From: Mycolicibacterium boenickei
GTDB lineage: Bacteria; Actinomycetota; Actinomycetes; Mycobacteriales; Mycobacteriaceae
Reading direction: 5' to 3'
Assembly (NCBI RefSeq): GCF_010731295.1
Contig: NZ_AP022579.1
Coordinates: 5,890,001-5,954,000 of the forward strand
DNA: 64,000 bases
Position 1 is the stretch's first letter; each line of letters opens with the position of its first letter. Positions 36,121-43,180 of this stretch are shown in pieces. The position numbers and the translations under genes are program-made. Below the pieces are notes generated by a model. That model ran no database searches, was not told the DNA's origin, and saw nothing but the letters and a program-made list of their open reading frames with translations.

Positions 36121-36333
36121 GGGAAGACCTCCGGCATAGGTTCTGAATGCATTCCGTAACCCCAATTCCCGACCCACGCAGTAAGATAGGTAAGCCTAAC
36201 TTCTGTGCGATTTTCAGGTAGAACGGCTCAACCGTAATTCCTTCGCCAGTACAAATGGGTTTAGAGTCGCCCCGAGGTTTGGGGCTAATACACAGGCAGT
36301 CCCGAACGTCCACCGTTGACGTTGGAGGGCGAG
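36121..36333. promoter_or_regulatory. Divergent cdd / sdhC promoter region with DtxR/IdeR-like box
   Basis: TAGG-TAAG-CCTA (36187-36198) is a perfect 4-base inverted repeat inside TAGGTAAGCCTAAC. This resembles the core of the iron-dependent repressor box (13 of 19 positions against the mycobacterial IdeR consensus over 36186-36204 by hand). GAATGCATTC (36145-36154) is a separate 10-base palindrome closer to cdd. GGAGGGCGAG is the ribosome site before sdhC. Binding by IdeR is a hypothesis. Confidence 0.5.
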
Positions 36334-36750
36334 ATGAGTACTCAGACGGAGGTGCCGGCTCCGCAACCCAGGAAAACCCGTCGGCGCACCCTTTACAAGG
36401 GTGATCCGGGAATGTGGTCCTGGGTCTTGCACCGTATTACCGGTGCCACGATTTTCTTCTTCCTGTTCGTGCATGTCCTCGATACCGCATTGGTCCGGGT
36501 GAGCCCGCAGGCCTACAACGAGGTCATCGAGACGTACAAGACGCCCATCGTCGGTTTGATGGAGATGGGCCTGGTCGCCGCGGTGCTCTTCCACGCACTG
36601 AACGGCATCCGTGTCATCCTCATCGACTTCTGGCAGCAGGGTCCCCGCTACCAGCGGCAGATGCTCGCGGTCGCCGTCGGCGTGTTTGCCGTGGTCCTCA
36701 TCGCAGCACTAGGAGTTCTCGGAATGCACATGACGGAGCGGTTCCTGTGA
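36334..36750 (+). CDS. sdhC: Succinate dehydrogenase cytochrome b556 subunit
   Basis: A 138-residue membrane anchor of succinate dehydrogenase. Three transmembrane helices lie at ~37-57, 72-95 and 110-132. The signature LHRITGATIFFFLFVHVLDTA carries heme/quinone-site residues (His near 33 and the His in LFVHVLD), and FHALNGIRVILIDF holds the conserved His of helix 2. Ribosome site GGAGGG 5' of ATG. It overlaps sdhD by 4 bases. Confidence 0.94.
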   Translation: MSTQTEVPAPQPRKTRRRTLYKGDPGMWSWVLHRITGATIFFFLFVHVLDTALVRVSPQAYNEVIETYKTPIVGLMEMGLVAAVLFHALNGIRVILIDFWQQGPRYQRQMLAVAVGVFAVVLIAALGVLGMHMTERFL

Positions 36751-37220
36751 GCGCGCCAGGAGCGGGCGAGTCGCGATTGGGCCGCCCGGCGCCGGTGATG
36801 GAACGCGAGCACGACCGGCCTGCCGCGCTGGACCACCCGCGCGCACCCCGCCGTCCCCGCGGCATTCCGTACTTCGAGAAGTACGCCTGGCTGTTCATGC
36901 GGTTCTCGGGTCTGGCGCTGGTGTTCCTGGCGCTCGGCCACCTGTTCATCATGCTGATGTGGCAGGACGGCGTGTACCGCATCGACTTCAACTACGTCGC
37001 ACAGCGCTGGGCCTCCCCGTTCTGGCAGATCTGGGACATGGCCCTGCTGTGGCTCGCGATGATCCACGGGGCCAACGGCCTGCGCACCATCATCGGTGAC
37101 TACGCCCGTAAGAACGTCACGAAGTTCTACCTGAATTCGCTGCTGCTGCTGGCGACAGGGTTCACGTTGGTTCTGGGTACCTATGTCCTGGTCACCTTCG
37201 ACCCGAATATTGGGGGTTAA
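36747..37220 (+). CDS. sdhD: Succinate dehydrogenase membrane anchor subunit
   Basis: A 157-residue second membrane anchor. GTG start overlaps the sdhC stop (GTGA). A basic, Pro-rich ~45-residue N-terminus precedes three helices (~52-75, 88-108, 122-148). GHLFIMLMW and MIHGANGLRTIIGDY contain the conserved His residues for heme b and quinone. With SdhC it anchors SdhAB to the membrane and passes electrons to menaquinone. Confidence 0.93.
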   Translation: MSAPGAGESRLGRPAPVMEREHDRPAALDHPRAPRRPRGIPYFEKYAWLFMRFSGLALVFLALGHLFIMLMWQDGVYRIDFNYVAQRWASPFWQIWDMALLWLAMIHGANGLRTIIGDYARKNVTKFYLNSLLLLATGFTLVLGTYVLVTFDPNIGG

Positions 37221-37223
37221 CCA

Positions 37224-38978
37224 ATGATTCAGGAACACCGCTACGACGTCGTCATCGTCGGCGCCGGCGGCGCAGGCATGCGCGCTGCCGTCGAGGCCGG
37301 TCCGCGCGTCCGTACCGCTGTGCTGACCAAGCTGTACCCGACGCGCTCGCACACCGGTGCGGCCCAGGGCGGCATGTGCGCCGCACTGGCCAACGTCGAA
37401 GAGGACAACTGGGAGTGGCACACCTTCGACACCGTCAAGGGTGGCGACTACCTCGCTGACCAGGACGCCGTCGAGATCATGGCCAAGGAGGCCATCGACG
37501 CGGTGCTCGACCTCGAGAAGATGGGCATGCCGTTCAACCGGACGCCCGAGGGTCGCATCGACCAGCGTCGCTTCGGCGGCCACACCCGCGACCACGGCAA
37601 GGCCCCGGTGCGCCGGGCCTGCTACGCCGCCGACCGCACCGGCCACATGATCCTGCAGACGCTGTACCAAAACTGCGTCAAGCACGACGTGGAGTTCTTC
37701 AACGAGTTCTACGCGCTCGACATCGCGCTGACCGAGACCCCGGCCGGCCCGGTGGCCACCGGCGTCATCGCATATGAGCTGGCGACCGGCGACATCCACA
37801 TCTTCCACGCCAAGGCGATCGTCTTCGCCACCGGCGGTTCGGGCCGGATGTACAAGACCACCTCCAACGCCCACACCCTGACCGGTGACGGCCTTGGCAT
37901 CATCTTCCGCAAGGGACTTCCCTTGGAAGACATGGAGTTCCACCAGTTCCACCCGACAGGCCTGGCCGGCCTGGGCATCCTGATCTCCGAAGCCGTGCGC
38001 GGCGAGGGCGGCCGGTTGCTCAACGGCGAGGGCGAACGGTTCATGGAGCGCTACGCGCCGACGATCGTCGACCTCGCGCCGCGTGACATCGTGGCCCGTT
38101 CGATGGTGCTGGAAGTTCTCGAAGGCCGTGGCGCCGGACCGAACAAGGACTACGTCTACATCGACGTGCGGCACCTCGGCGAGGACGTGCTGGAAGCCAA
38201 GCTTCCCGACATCACCGAGTTCGCCCGCACCTACCTGGGTGTGGATCCGGTCAAGGAACTGGTGCCGGTCTACCCGACCTGCCACTACGTCATGGGCGGC
38301 ATCCCCACCACGGTCCACGGCCAGGTGCTGCGCGACAACACCAACGTCATCCCCGGCCTGTACGCCGCCGGTGAATGCGCGTGTGTGTCGGTGCACGGCG
38401 CCAACCGGCTCGGCACCAACTCGCTGCTGGACATCAACGTGTTCGGCCGTCGCGCCGGTATCGCCGCCGCCGAGTACGCCGCCAACCACAACCACGTCGA
38501 CCTGCCGGAGAACCCGGCCGACATGGTGGTCGGCTGGGTCGGCGACATCCTGTCCGAGCACGGCAACGAGCGCGTCGCCGACATCCGCACCGCGCTGCAG
38601 CAGTCGATGGACAACAACGCCGCGGTGTTCCGCACCGAGGAGACGCTGAAGCAGGCGCTGACCGACATCCACGCACTGAAGGAGCGCTACGCGCGAATCA
38701 CGGTGCACGACAAGGGCAAGCGTTACAACAGCGACCTGCTCGAAGCCATCGAGCTGGGCTTCCTGCTGGAGCTGGCCGAGGTGACCGTGGTCGGTGCGCT
38801 GAACCGCAAGGAGTCCCGCGGCGGCCACGCGCGCGAGGATTACCCCGACCGCGACGACACCAACTACATGCGCCACACCATGGCGTACAAGGAAGGCCCC
38901 GGGCTGCTGGCCGACATCCGGCTGGACTACAAGCCCGTGGTCCAGACTCGCTACGAGCCGATGGAACGGAAGTACTGA
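37224..38978 (+). CDS. sdhA: Succinate dehydrogenase flavoprotein subunit
   Basis: A 584-residue FAD subunit oxidising succinate to fumarate. N-terminal FAD motif VVIVGAGGAGMRAAVEA; the covalent-FAD His in TRSHTGAAQGGM (~41-52); HTRDHGKAPVRRA; active-site HQFHPTGLAG (~238-247) and GEGGRLLNGEGERFMERY; HGANRLGTNSLLD near 393; and RKESRGGHAREDYPDRDD near the C-terminus. It corresponds to Rv3318. Three bases separate it from sdhD. Confidence 0.96.
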   Translation: MIQEHRYDVVIVGAGGAGMRAAVEAGPRVRTAVLTKLYPTRSHTGAAQGGMCAALANVEEDNWEWHTFDTVKGGDYLADQDAVEIMAKEAIDAVLDLEKMGMPFNRTPEGRIDQRRFGGHTRDHGKAPVRRACYAADRTGHMILQTLYQNCVKHDVEFFNEFYALDIALTETPAGPVATGVIAYELATGDIHIFHAKAIVFATGGSGRMYKTTSNAHTLTGDGLGIIFRKGLPLEDMEFHQFHPTGLAGLGILISEAVRGEGGRLLNGEGERFMERYAPTIVDLAPRDIVARSMVLEVLEGRGAGPNKDYVYIDVRHLGEDVLEAKLPDITEFARTYLGVDPVKELVPVYPTCHYVMGGIPTTVHGQVLRDNTNVIPGLYAAGECACVSVHGANRLGTNSLLDINVFGRRAGIAAAEYAANHNHVDLPENPADMVVGWVGDILSEHGNERVADIRTALQQSMDNNAAVFRTEETLKQALTDIHALKERYARITVHDKGKRYNSDLLEAIELGFLLELAEVTVVGALNRKESRGGHAREDYPDRDDTNYMRHTMAYKEGPGLLADIRLDYKPVVQTRYEPMERKY

Positions 38979-38980
38979 TC

Positions 38981-39766
38981 ATGAGTGCACCTGTCATCGA
39001 CAAGCCAGAAGCCGGCGATCCGCCCCTGCCTCCCGTGCCCGAGGGCGCGGTCATGGTCACCCTGAAGATCGCCCGGTTCAACCCAGAGAACCCGGACGCC
39101 GCGGGCTGGCAGAGCTTCCGGGTTCCGTGCCTGCCCTCGGACCGGCTGCTGAACCTGCTGCTCTACGTAAAGGGCTACCTGGACGGCACGCTGACCTTCC
39201 GGCGCTCGTGCGCCCACGGTGTGTGCGGGTCGGACGCCATGCGGATCAACGGTGTGAACCGGCTGGCCTGCAAGGTGCTCATGCGTGACCTGCTGCCCAA
39301 GAAGGCCGGCAAGCAGCTCACCATCACCATCGAGCCGATCCGCGGCCTGCCCGTGGAGAAGGACCTCGTGGTGGACATGGAGCCGTTCTTCGACGCGTAC
39401 CGCGCCGTCAAGCCGTACCTGATCACCAGTGGCAACCCGCCCACCAAGGAGCGCATCCAGAGCGCCACCGACCGGGCCCGCTACGACGACACCACCAAGT
39501 GCATCCTGTGCGCGTGCTGCACCACGTCGTGCCCGGTGTACTGGAGCGAGGGGTCCTACTTCGGCCCCGCCGCGATCGTCAACGCACACCGGTTCATCTT
39601 CGATTCGCGTGACGAGGCGGCCGCCGAGCGGCTGGACATCCTCAACGAGGTCGACGGTGTGTGGCGCTGCCGCACCACCTTCAACTGCACCGAGGCGTGC
39701 CCGCGTGGCATCCAGGTGACCCAGGCGATCCAGGAGGTCAAGCGCGCTTTGATGTTCGCGCGCTAG
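38981..39766 (+). CDS. sdhB: Succinate dehydrogenase iron-sulfur subunit
   Basis: A 261-residue electron-transfer subunit with three clusters. [2Fe-2S] ligands in RRSCAHGVCGSD and a following Cys (CKVL). [4Fe-4S] and [3Fe-4S] ligands in CILCACCTTSCPVYW and in FNCTEACPRGI. ATG at 38981 is two bases after the sdhA stop; a longer in-frame extension lies inside sdhA and is discarded. It completes the sdhCDAB operon (Rv3316-Rv3319 order). Confidence 0.96.
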   Translation: MSAPVIDKPEAGDPPLPPVPEGAVMVTLKIARFNPENPDAAGWQSFRVPCLPSDRLLNLLLYVKGYLDGTLTFRRSCAHGVCGSDAMRINGVNRLACKVLMRDLLPKKAGKQLTITIEPIRGLPVEKDLVVDMEPFFDAYRAVKPYLITSGNPPTKERIQSATDRARYDDTTKCILCACCTTSCPVYWSEGSYFGPAAIVNAHRFIFDSRDEAAAERLDILNEVDGVWRCRTTFNCTEACPRGIQVTQAIQEVKRALMFAR

Positions 39767-39790
39767 ATCTTCTTGCCGACACTGCGTAGC

Positions 39791-39858
39791 GGGCGTCGAC
39801 ACTGCGGCCAGATCGTGTTTTCGAGTGAAACTGCGATCTGAGCGCAGAGTCGACGCCC
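39791..39858. repeat. Long imperfect inverted repeat (possible dispersed palindromic element / terminator)
   Basis: Two 25-base arms (39791-39815 and 39834-39858) match as reverse complements at 22 of 25 positions. The outer ten (GGGCGTCGAC / GTCGACGCCC) are perfect. The 18-base loop contains TTTTCGAGTGAAA, itself able to form a mini-stem. It lies 24 bases after sdhB and just before the ECF41-type promoter of the next gene. It could end the sdh transcript or be a genome-wide REP-like element. Confidence 0.6.
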
Positions 39859-39879
39859 GTTTCGCATACTCACCCCGTC

Positions 39880-39906
39880 TGTCACACATTGCGGGGCTGC
39901 CTCGTC
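39880..39906 (+). promoter_or_regulatory. ECF41 sigma factor promoter
   Basis: TGTCACA (39880-39886), a 16-base spacer, then CGTC (39903-39906): exactly the reported ECF41 target motif. The start codon of the carboxymuconolactone decarboxylase gene is at 39915, so transcription would begin a few bases before it. The ECF41 sigma gene itself lies at 41881-42789. Confidence 0.8.
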
Positions 39907-39914
39907 TAACCCAT

Positions 39915-40496
39915 ATGACCGAGACCAAGACACGAATCCCCGCCGTAACCCCCAAGCAAGCCGGGCTGCTGACTCGCGCCATGTACTGGTACGCCAAGCG
40001 CGAATTCGGTGAGGTGCCTGAGCCGTTCGCCGTGGCCGCGAACCATCCGCGACTGCTGGTCGCCAACGGCGTCCACGAGATGCTGTTGCAGGGCGGCTCC
40101 AAGAAGCTGCCTGCCACGGTCCGCGAGCTCGCGGTGTTCTGGACCGCCCGGACCGTCGGCTGCTCATGGTGCGTGGACTTCGGCTCCATGCTGATGCGGC
40201 TGGAGAACCTCGACGTGGAGCGGCTCAAGTCGATCGACGACTACGCCACCTCGCCGCTGTTCACCGAGGACGAGCGCGCCGCGATCGCCTACGCCGACGC
40301 GATGACGACCGACCCGCACACCGTCACCGACGAGCAGGTGGCCGATCTGCGTGAGCGCTTCGGCGACGACGGCGTGATCGAGCTGACCTACCAGATCGGC
40401 GTGGAGAACATGCGATCGCGGATGTACTCGGCGCTGGGCATCACCGAGCAGGGCTTCAACTCCGGAGATGCCTGCCGCGTTCCATGGGCTGAGTGA
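39915..40496 (+). CDS. Carboxymuconolactone decarboxylase (AhpD-like) family protein, ECF41-associated
   Basis: A 193-residue CMD/AhpD-fold protein. The redox CxxC is in VGCSWCVDFGSML (~76-88), followed by a helical region with DERAAIAYADAMTTDP (~115-130) and ELTYQIGVENMRSR. Family members are peroxidase-like or decarboxylating; here only the CxxC supports a redox function. ATG at 39915. The promoter matches the ECF41 consensus and the sigma factor is encoded nearby, the typical genomic pairing of ECF41 with a carboxymuconolactone decarboxylase/oxidoreductase/epimerase gene. Confidence 0.88.
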   Translation: MTETKTRIPAVTPKQAGLLTRAMYWYAKREFGEVPEPFAVAANHPRLLVANGVHEMLLQGGSKKLPATVRELAVFWTARTVGCSWCVDFGSMLMRLENLDVERLKSIDDYATSPLFTEDERAAIAYADAMTTDPHTVTDEQVADLRERFGDDGVIELTYQIGVENMRSRMYSALGITEQGFNSGDACRVPWAE

Positions 40497-40591
40497 TCCC
40501 GAGGCGCATCGCGATGCGGCCAGGTGGTAGAACACGTTACAGAAACGGCGGCTACAGCCGCTGAAACCACCTGCTCAGCGAGGAAACGCCC

Positions 40592-41383
40592 ATGCACTGG
40601 TACACCGGCAACACGTTCTACGACACCGTGCTGACCGCGGCATTCGCGTTCGCCGCCTTCGTGATCATCGGCGGCTTCTTCGCACAGAGCTCCTACGGGC
40701 GGTTCTCGACGACGAAACTCGGCTTGAACCTCAACCCGAAGCTCGGCTGGTGGCTGATGGAGATCCCCGCGACGGTGGTGTTCTTGATCAGCTACCTGGC
40801 CGGGCCGCATCGATTCGACCCGACCTCCCTGGTGCTGGCCGCAATCTGGCTGCTGCACTACGCCAACCGGGGCTGGTTCTTCCCGCTGGCAATCCGCCAG
40901 GCGCCCGGCAAGCGCGGCACCTTCAACGTGTCGGTGATCGTGATGGGCATGCTCGTCACATCCATGCACGGCTACCTCAACGGGACGCTGTTCAGCCACG
41001 ACTTCTTCGGGCAATACACCACCGAATGGCTGACCGACCCCCGATTCCTGGTGGGTTTGGTGATCTACCTCTGCGGATTCGCGCTGCTGGTCAACTCGGA
41101 ATCGATCGTGCGGAACCTGCGCGACAAGAACAATCCGGGCGGTGCCGAATACCGGATTCCCTTCGGCGGCAGATTCCGGTTCGTCACCAGCCCGGCCTAC
41201 CTGGGCGAGATCGTCGCCTGGTCCGGCTTCGCGCTGCTGACCTGGGCGTTGCCCGGCGTTGCAATCCTGTTGATCACCGCGGGCAACCTGATCCCCCGGG
41301 CACTGGGCACCCACAGCTGGTATCAGGAGAAGTTCCCCGAGTACCCCACCGACCGCAAGGCCCTGATCCCCTACGTGCTGTGA
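40592..41383 (+). CDS. DUF1295 / steroid 5-alpha-reductase C-terminal domain membrane protein
   Basis: A 263-residue polytopic membrane protein of the 3-oxo-5-alpha-steroid 4-dehydrogenase (SRD5A)-like superfamily. About seven hydrophobic helices are seen. The family signature is near the C-terminus: GGAEYRIPFGGRFRFVTSPAYLGEIVAWSGFAL and the closing SWYQEKFPEYPTDRKALIPYVL. An NADPH-dependent reduction of a steroid or isoprenoid enone is the likely chemistry. It starts 95 bases downstream of the CMD gene. Confidence 0.85.
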   Translation: MHWYTGNTFYDTVLTAAFAFAAFVIIGGFFAQSSYGRFSTTKLGLNLNPKLGWWLMEIPATVVFLISYLAGPHRFDPTSLVLAAIWLLHYANRGWFFPLAIRQAPGKRGTFNVSVIVMGMLVTSMHGYLNGTLFSHDFFGQYTTEWLTDPRFLVGLVIYLCGFALLVNSESIVRNLRDKNNPGGAEYRIPFGGRFRFVTSPAYLGEIVAWSGFALLTWALPGVAILLITAGNLIPRALGTHSWYQEKFPEYPTDRKALIPYVL

Positions 41384-41386
41384 CAA

Positions 41387-41881
41387 TCACGCCTGGGCGG
41401 GCGTGATCTCGATGTACGCCGTTGGTATCCCGGCCAGTTGGCTGCCGTAGTCGAGGCTGCGCTCGAACAGCTTCATCGGGGCACTCCAATTGGCCGCGAT
41501 CACGGCTTCGGCGTGCGCGTGTTCGGCCTCGGGCAGAATCCGTGCCACTCCGGCAACGACGGGTCCAGTGGGCTTGCCCCGCAGATTGCTCGCCACCACA
41601 AGGACTTTCGGGTTGTTCCGGATGCGCTTGACCTTGCCGGTCGACGGGTCCGTGCGCACGTAGATCTTGCCGCCGGCCACACCGTGGTTGATCGGGCTGG
41701 GCATCGCCTCACCCGATCTCTTGAAGGTCACCAACACGATCTGGCGGTAGTTGTCGAATCCGGCGAAGTCCGATCCGGTCGGCGTCCCGATGTCGAAGGC
41801 GTCGCGGTGCCGCATCTTGTCCATGCCGCGGAACATCATCCGGCTGAACGTGTGGGCCAGCGTCCCGTGCTCGTTCGGCAT
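41387..41881 (-). CDS. PPOX-class (probably F420-dependent) oxidoreductase
   Basis: A 164-residue split-barrel flavin/F420-fold protein resembling the Rv2061-type group. Core strands: NYRQIVLVTFKRSGEAMPSP, GGKIYVRTDPSTGKVKRIRNNPKVLVVASN (cofactor-phosphate Lys/Arg), and GVARILPEAEHAHAEAVIA. ATG at 41881 overlaps the stop of the upstream sigma gene by one base (TGATG), so it is coupled to the ECF41 sigma factor. An oxidoreductase next to an ECF41 gene fits the family's usual neighbourhood. Confidence 0.82.
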   Translation of the reverse strand: MPNEHGTLAHTFSRMMFRGMDKMRHRDAFDIGTPTGSDFAGFDNYRQIVLVTFKRSGEAMPSPINHGVAGGKIYVRTDPSTGKVKRIRNNPKVLVVASNLRGKPTGPVVAGVARILPEAEHAHAEAVIAANWSAPMKLFERSLDYGSQLAGIPTAYIEITPAQA

Positions 41882-42789
41882 CACTGCGCACCTCTCAACG
41901 GGGATCCGGTGAATTTGTCCGGGTTGGCGATATCCCACACCGCAGAGACCAAACCGTCCCGAACAGTGAAGATCGTGACCCGGGGCATCATCTCGGGATA
42001 GCCGTCGCCGGCGGGCGCACCTGTCGTGTAGAGACCCAATTGACCGTTGACAAGCGCGAATTGACTGCCCGCCAACCAATTCGGGCCGTACTTGTGGGAC
42101 AGCCCGAGGATGAACCGGGCCACCTTGTCCGGACCGTGGATGACGCGGGCGGCGGTCGGGGCCCGACGGTTCGAATCGCCGGTGAACGTGACCTCGGGAT
42201 GCAGCAACCGCACGACAGCTTCGAGTTCCCCCGACGCCAGGGCGGCCATCAACTCACCGGCCACCTGGTTGTGCAGATCGTCGGGCGACGACGGCGGCGG
42301 GTTGTCGGCGACCGCGCGGCGGGCCCGCGAGGCCAACTGGCGGGCCGATGCGTCGCTGACCCCGAGCACACCGGCGATCTCGCTGAACGGCACGCCGAAC
42401 CCGTCGTGCAACACGAAGGCCACCCGCTGATCGGGGGTGAGCCGCTCCAACACCACCATCGCCGCGAACCGGGCGTCCTCCCCCGCCACCACCGCGTTGA
42501 GCGGGTCGTTCGTGTCGAGTCCGGTGACGACGGGCTCTGGCAGCCATTCCCCGTAATAGGCCTCGCGCCGGTGGGCCGCCGAGCGCAACCGGTCCAGGCC
42601 CAGCCTGCTCACCACGGTGGTCAGCCAGGCCCGCAGGTCAGCGATCGTGGTCTGGTTGGCTTCCCAGCGGATCCACGCATCCTGGACGATGTCCTCGGCG
42701 TCGGCGAAGGTTCCGGTGAGCCGGTAGGCCACAGCCAGCAGATGGGGCCGCAGCTCCTCGAACTCGCCGACCCGAGCGCTCGCGGTCAT
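41881..42789 (-). CDS. ECF41-type sigma factor with C-terminal SnoaL-like domain (SigJ-like)
   Basis: A 302-residue fused regulator. Sigma region 2 at ~15-80 (LAVAYRLTGTFADAEDIVQDAWIRW), region 4 at ~120-165 with LTPDQRVAFVLHDGFGVPFSEIAGVLG. The linker carries the ECF41 WLPEP motif (~89-93), and the SnoaL-like C-terminal domain (~185-300) ends with the group's conserved NPDKFTG (~290). In ECF41 factors this fused domain replaces an anti-sigma factor and both inhibits and enables activity. Its probable target promoter is upstream of the CMD gene at 39915; no TGTCACA motif is seen before the sigma gene itself. Confidence 0.92.
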   Translation of the reverse strand: MTASARVGEFEELRPHLLAVAYRLTGTFADAEDIVQDAWIRWEANQTTIADLRAWLTTVVSRLGLDRLRSAAHRREAYYGEWLPEPVVTGLDTNDPLNAVVAGEDARFAAMVVLERLTPDQRVAFVLHDGFGVPFSEIAGVLGVSDASARQLASRARRAVADNPPPSSPDDLHNQVAGELMAALASGELEAVVRLLHPEVTFTGDSNRRAPTAARVIHGPDKVARFILGLSHKYGPNWLAGSQFALVNGQLGLYTTGAPAGDGYPEMMPRVTIFTVRDGLVSAVWDIANPDKFTGSPLRGAQ

Positions 42790-42825
42790 GGCCCCAGTTT
42801 AGGGCGGATCGAACGGGCGACGCCT

Positions 42826-43176
42826 TCAGGCACCCACCATGACGTAAGTCTTGCGGATCGCTTCCTTGACGAACCACGTTCCTCGCCAGCCCCGAGGCAG
42901 CACCAGCAGCGTGCCGGGGCCGATGTCGGCGCTCGTCCCGTCCTCACCGACAACCCTGCCGGAACCCGAGATGATGTGGCACACCTCGGTGGCACCGGAC
43001 CGGTCCGCTGTGAACTCACCCGGACCGCATTCCCACACCCCGGTGTCGGTGACCGCATCGCCCCAGAGCTCCAACGAGGATTCCAGCTGACCGCTGACGC
43101 TCGTCGGTTTCGGCTGCGGCTCAGGCATTTCGACCGTGGCCGCGGCCACAGACAACAGGCTCACACTTGTCTCCAT
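42826..43176 (-). CDS. Cupin (Cupin_3 / DUF861 type) protein
   Basis: A 116-residue single-cupin protein. GVWECGPGEFTADRSGATEVCHIISGSGRVVGEDG is the first cupin motif (with Glu/His replaced in part) and PGTLLVLPRGWRGTWFVKE the second. Related proteins act in ureidoglycine or amine metabolism or as small ligand-binding accessory proteins. It follows the FAD oxidase gene after 4 bases, so it belongs to the polyamine cluster transcript. Confidence 0.83.
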   Translation of the reverse strand: METSVSLLSVAAATVEMPEPQPKPTSVSGQLESSLELWGDAVTDTGVWECGPGEFTADRSGATEVCHIISGSGRVVGEDGTSADIGPGTLLVLPRGWRGTWFVKEAIRKTYVMVGA

Positions 43177-43180
43177 CGCT

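Noticed and set aside
36648..38876. A 742-codon open frame antisense to sdhD-sdhA
   Set aside because: It is the high-GC shadow of well-supported genes; its translation is Val/His/Asp-rich low-complexity with no family motif. Other long antisense frames (e.g. 8998-10884, 21225-23060, 34338-35696) were rejected for the same reason.
41379..41385. A second TGTCACA on the minus strand, just after the DUF1295 gene
   Set aside because: The CGTC element is absent at the 16-base spacing (the four bases there read GGCC on that strand), so it is not an ECF41 promoter.
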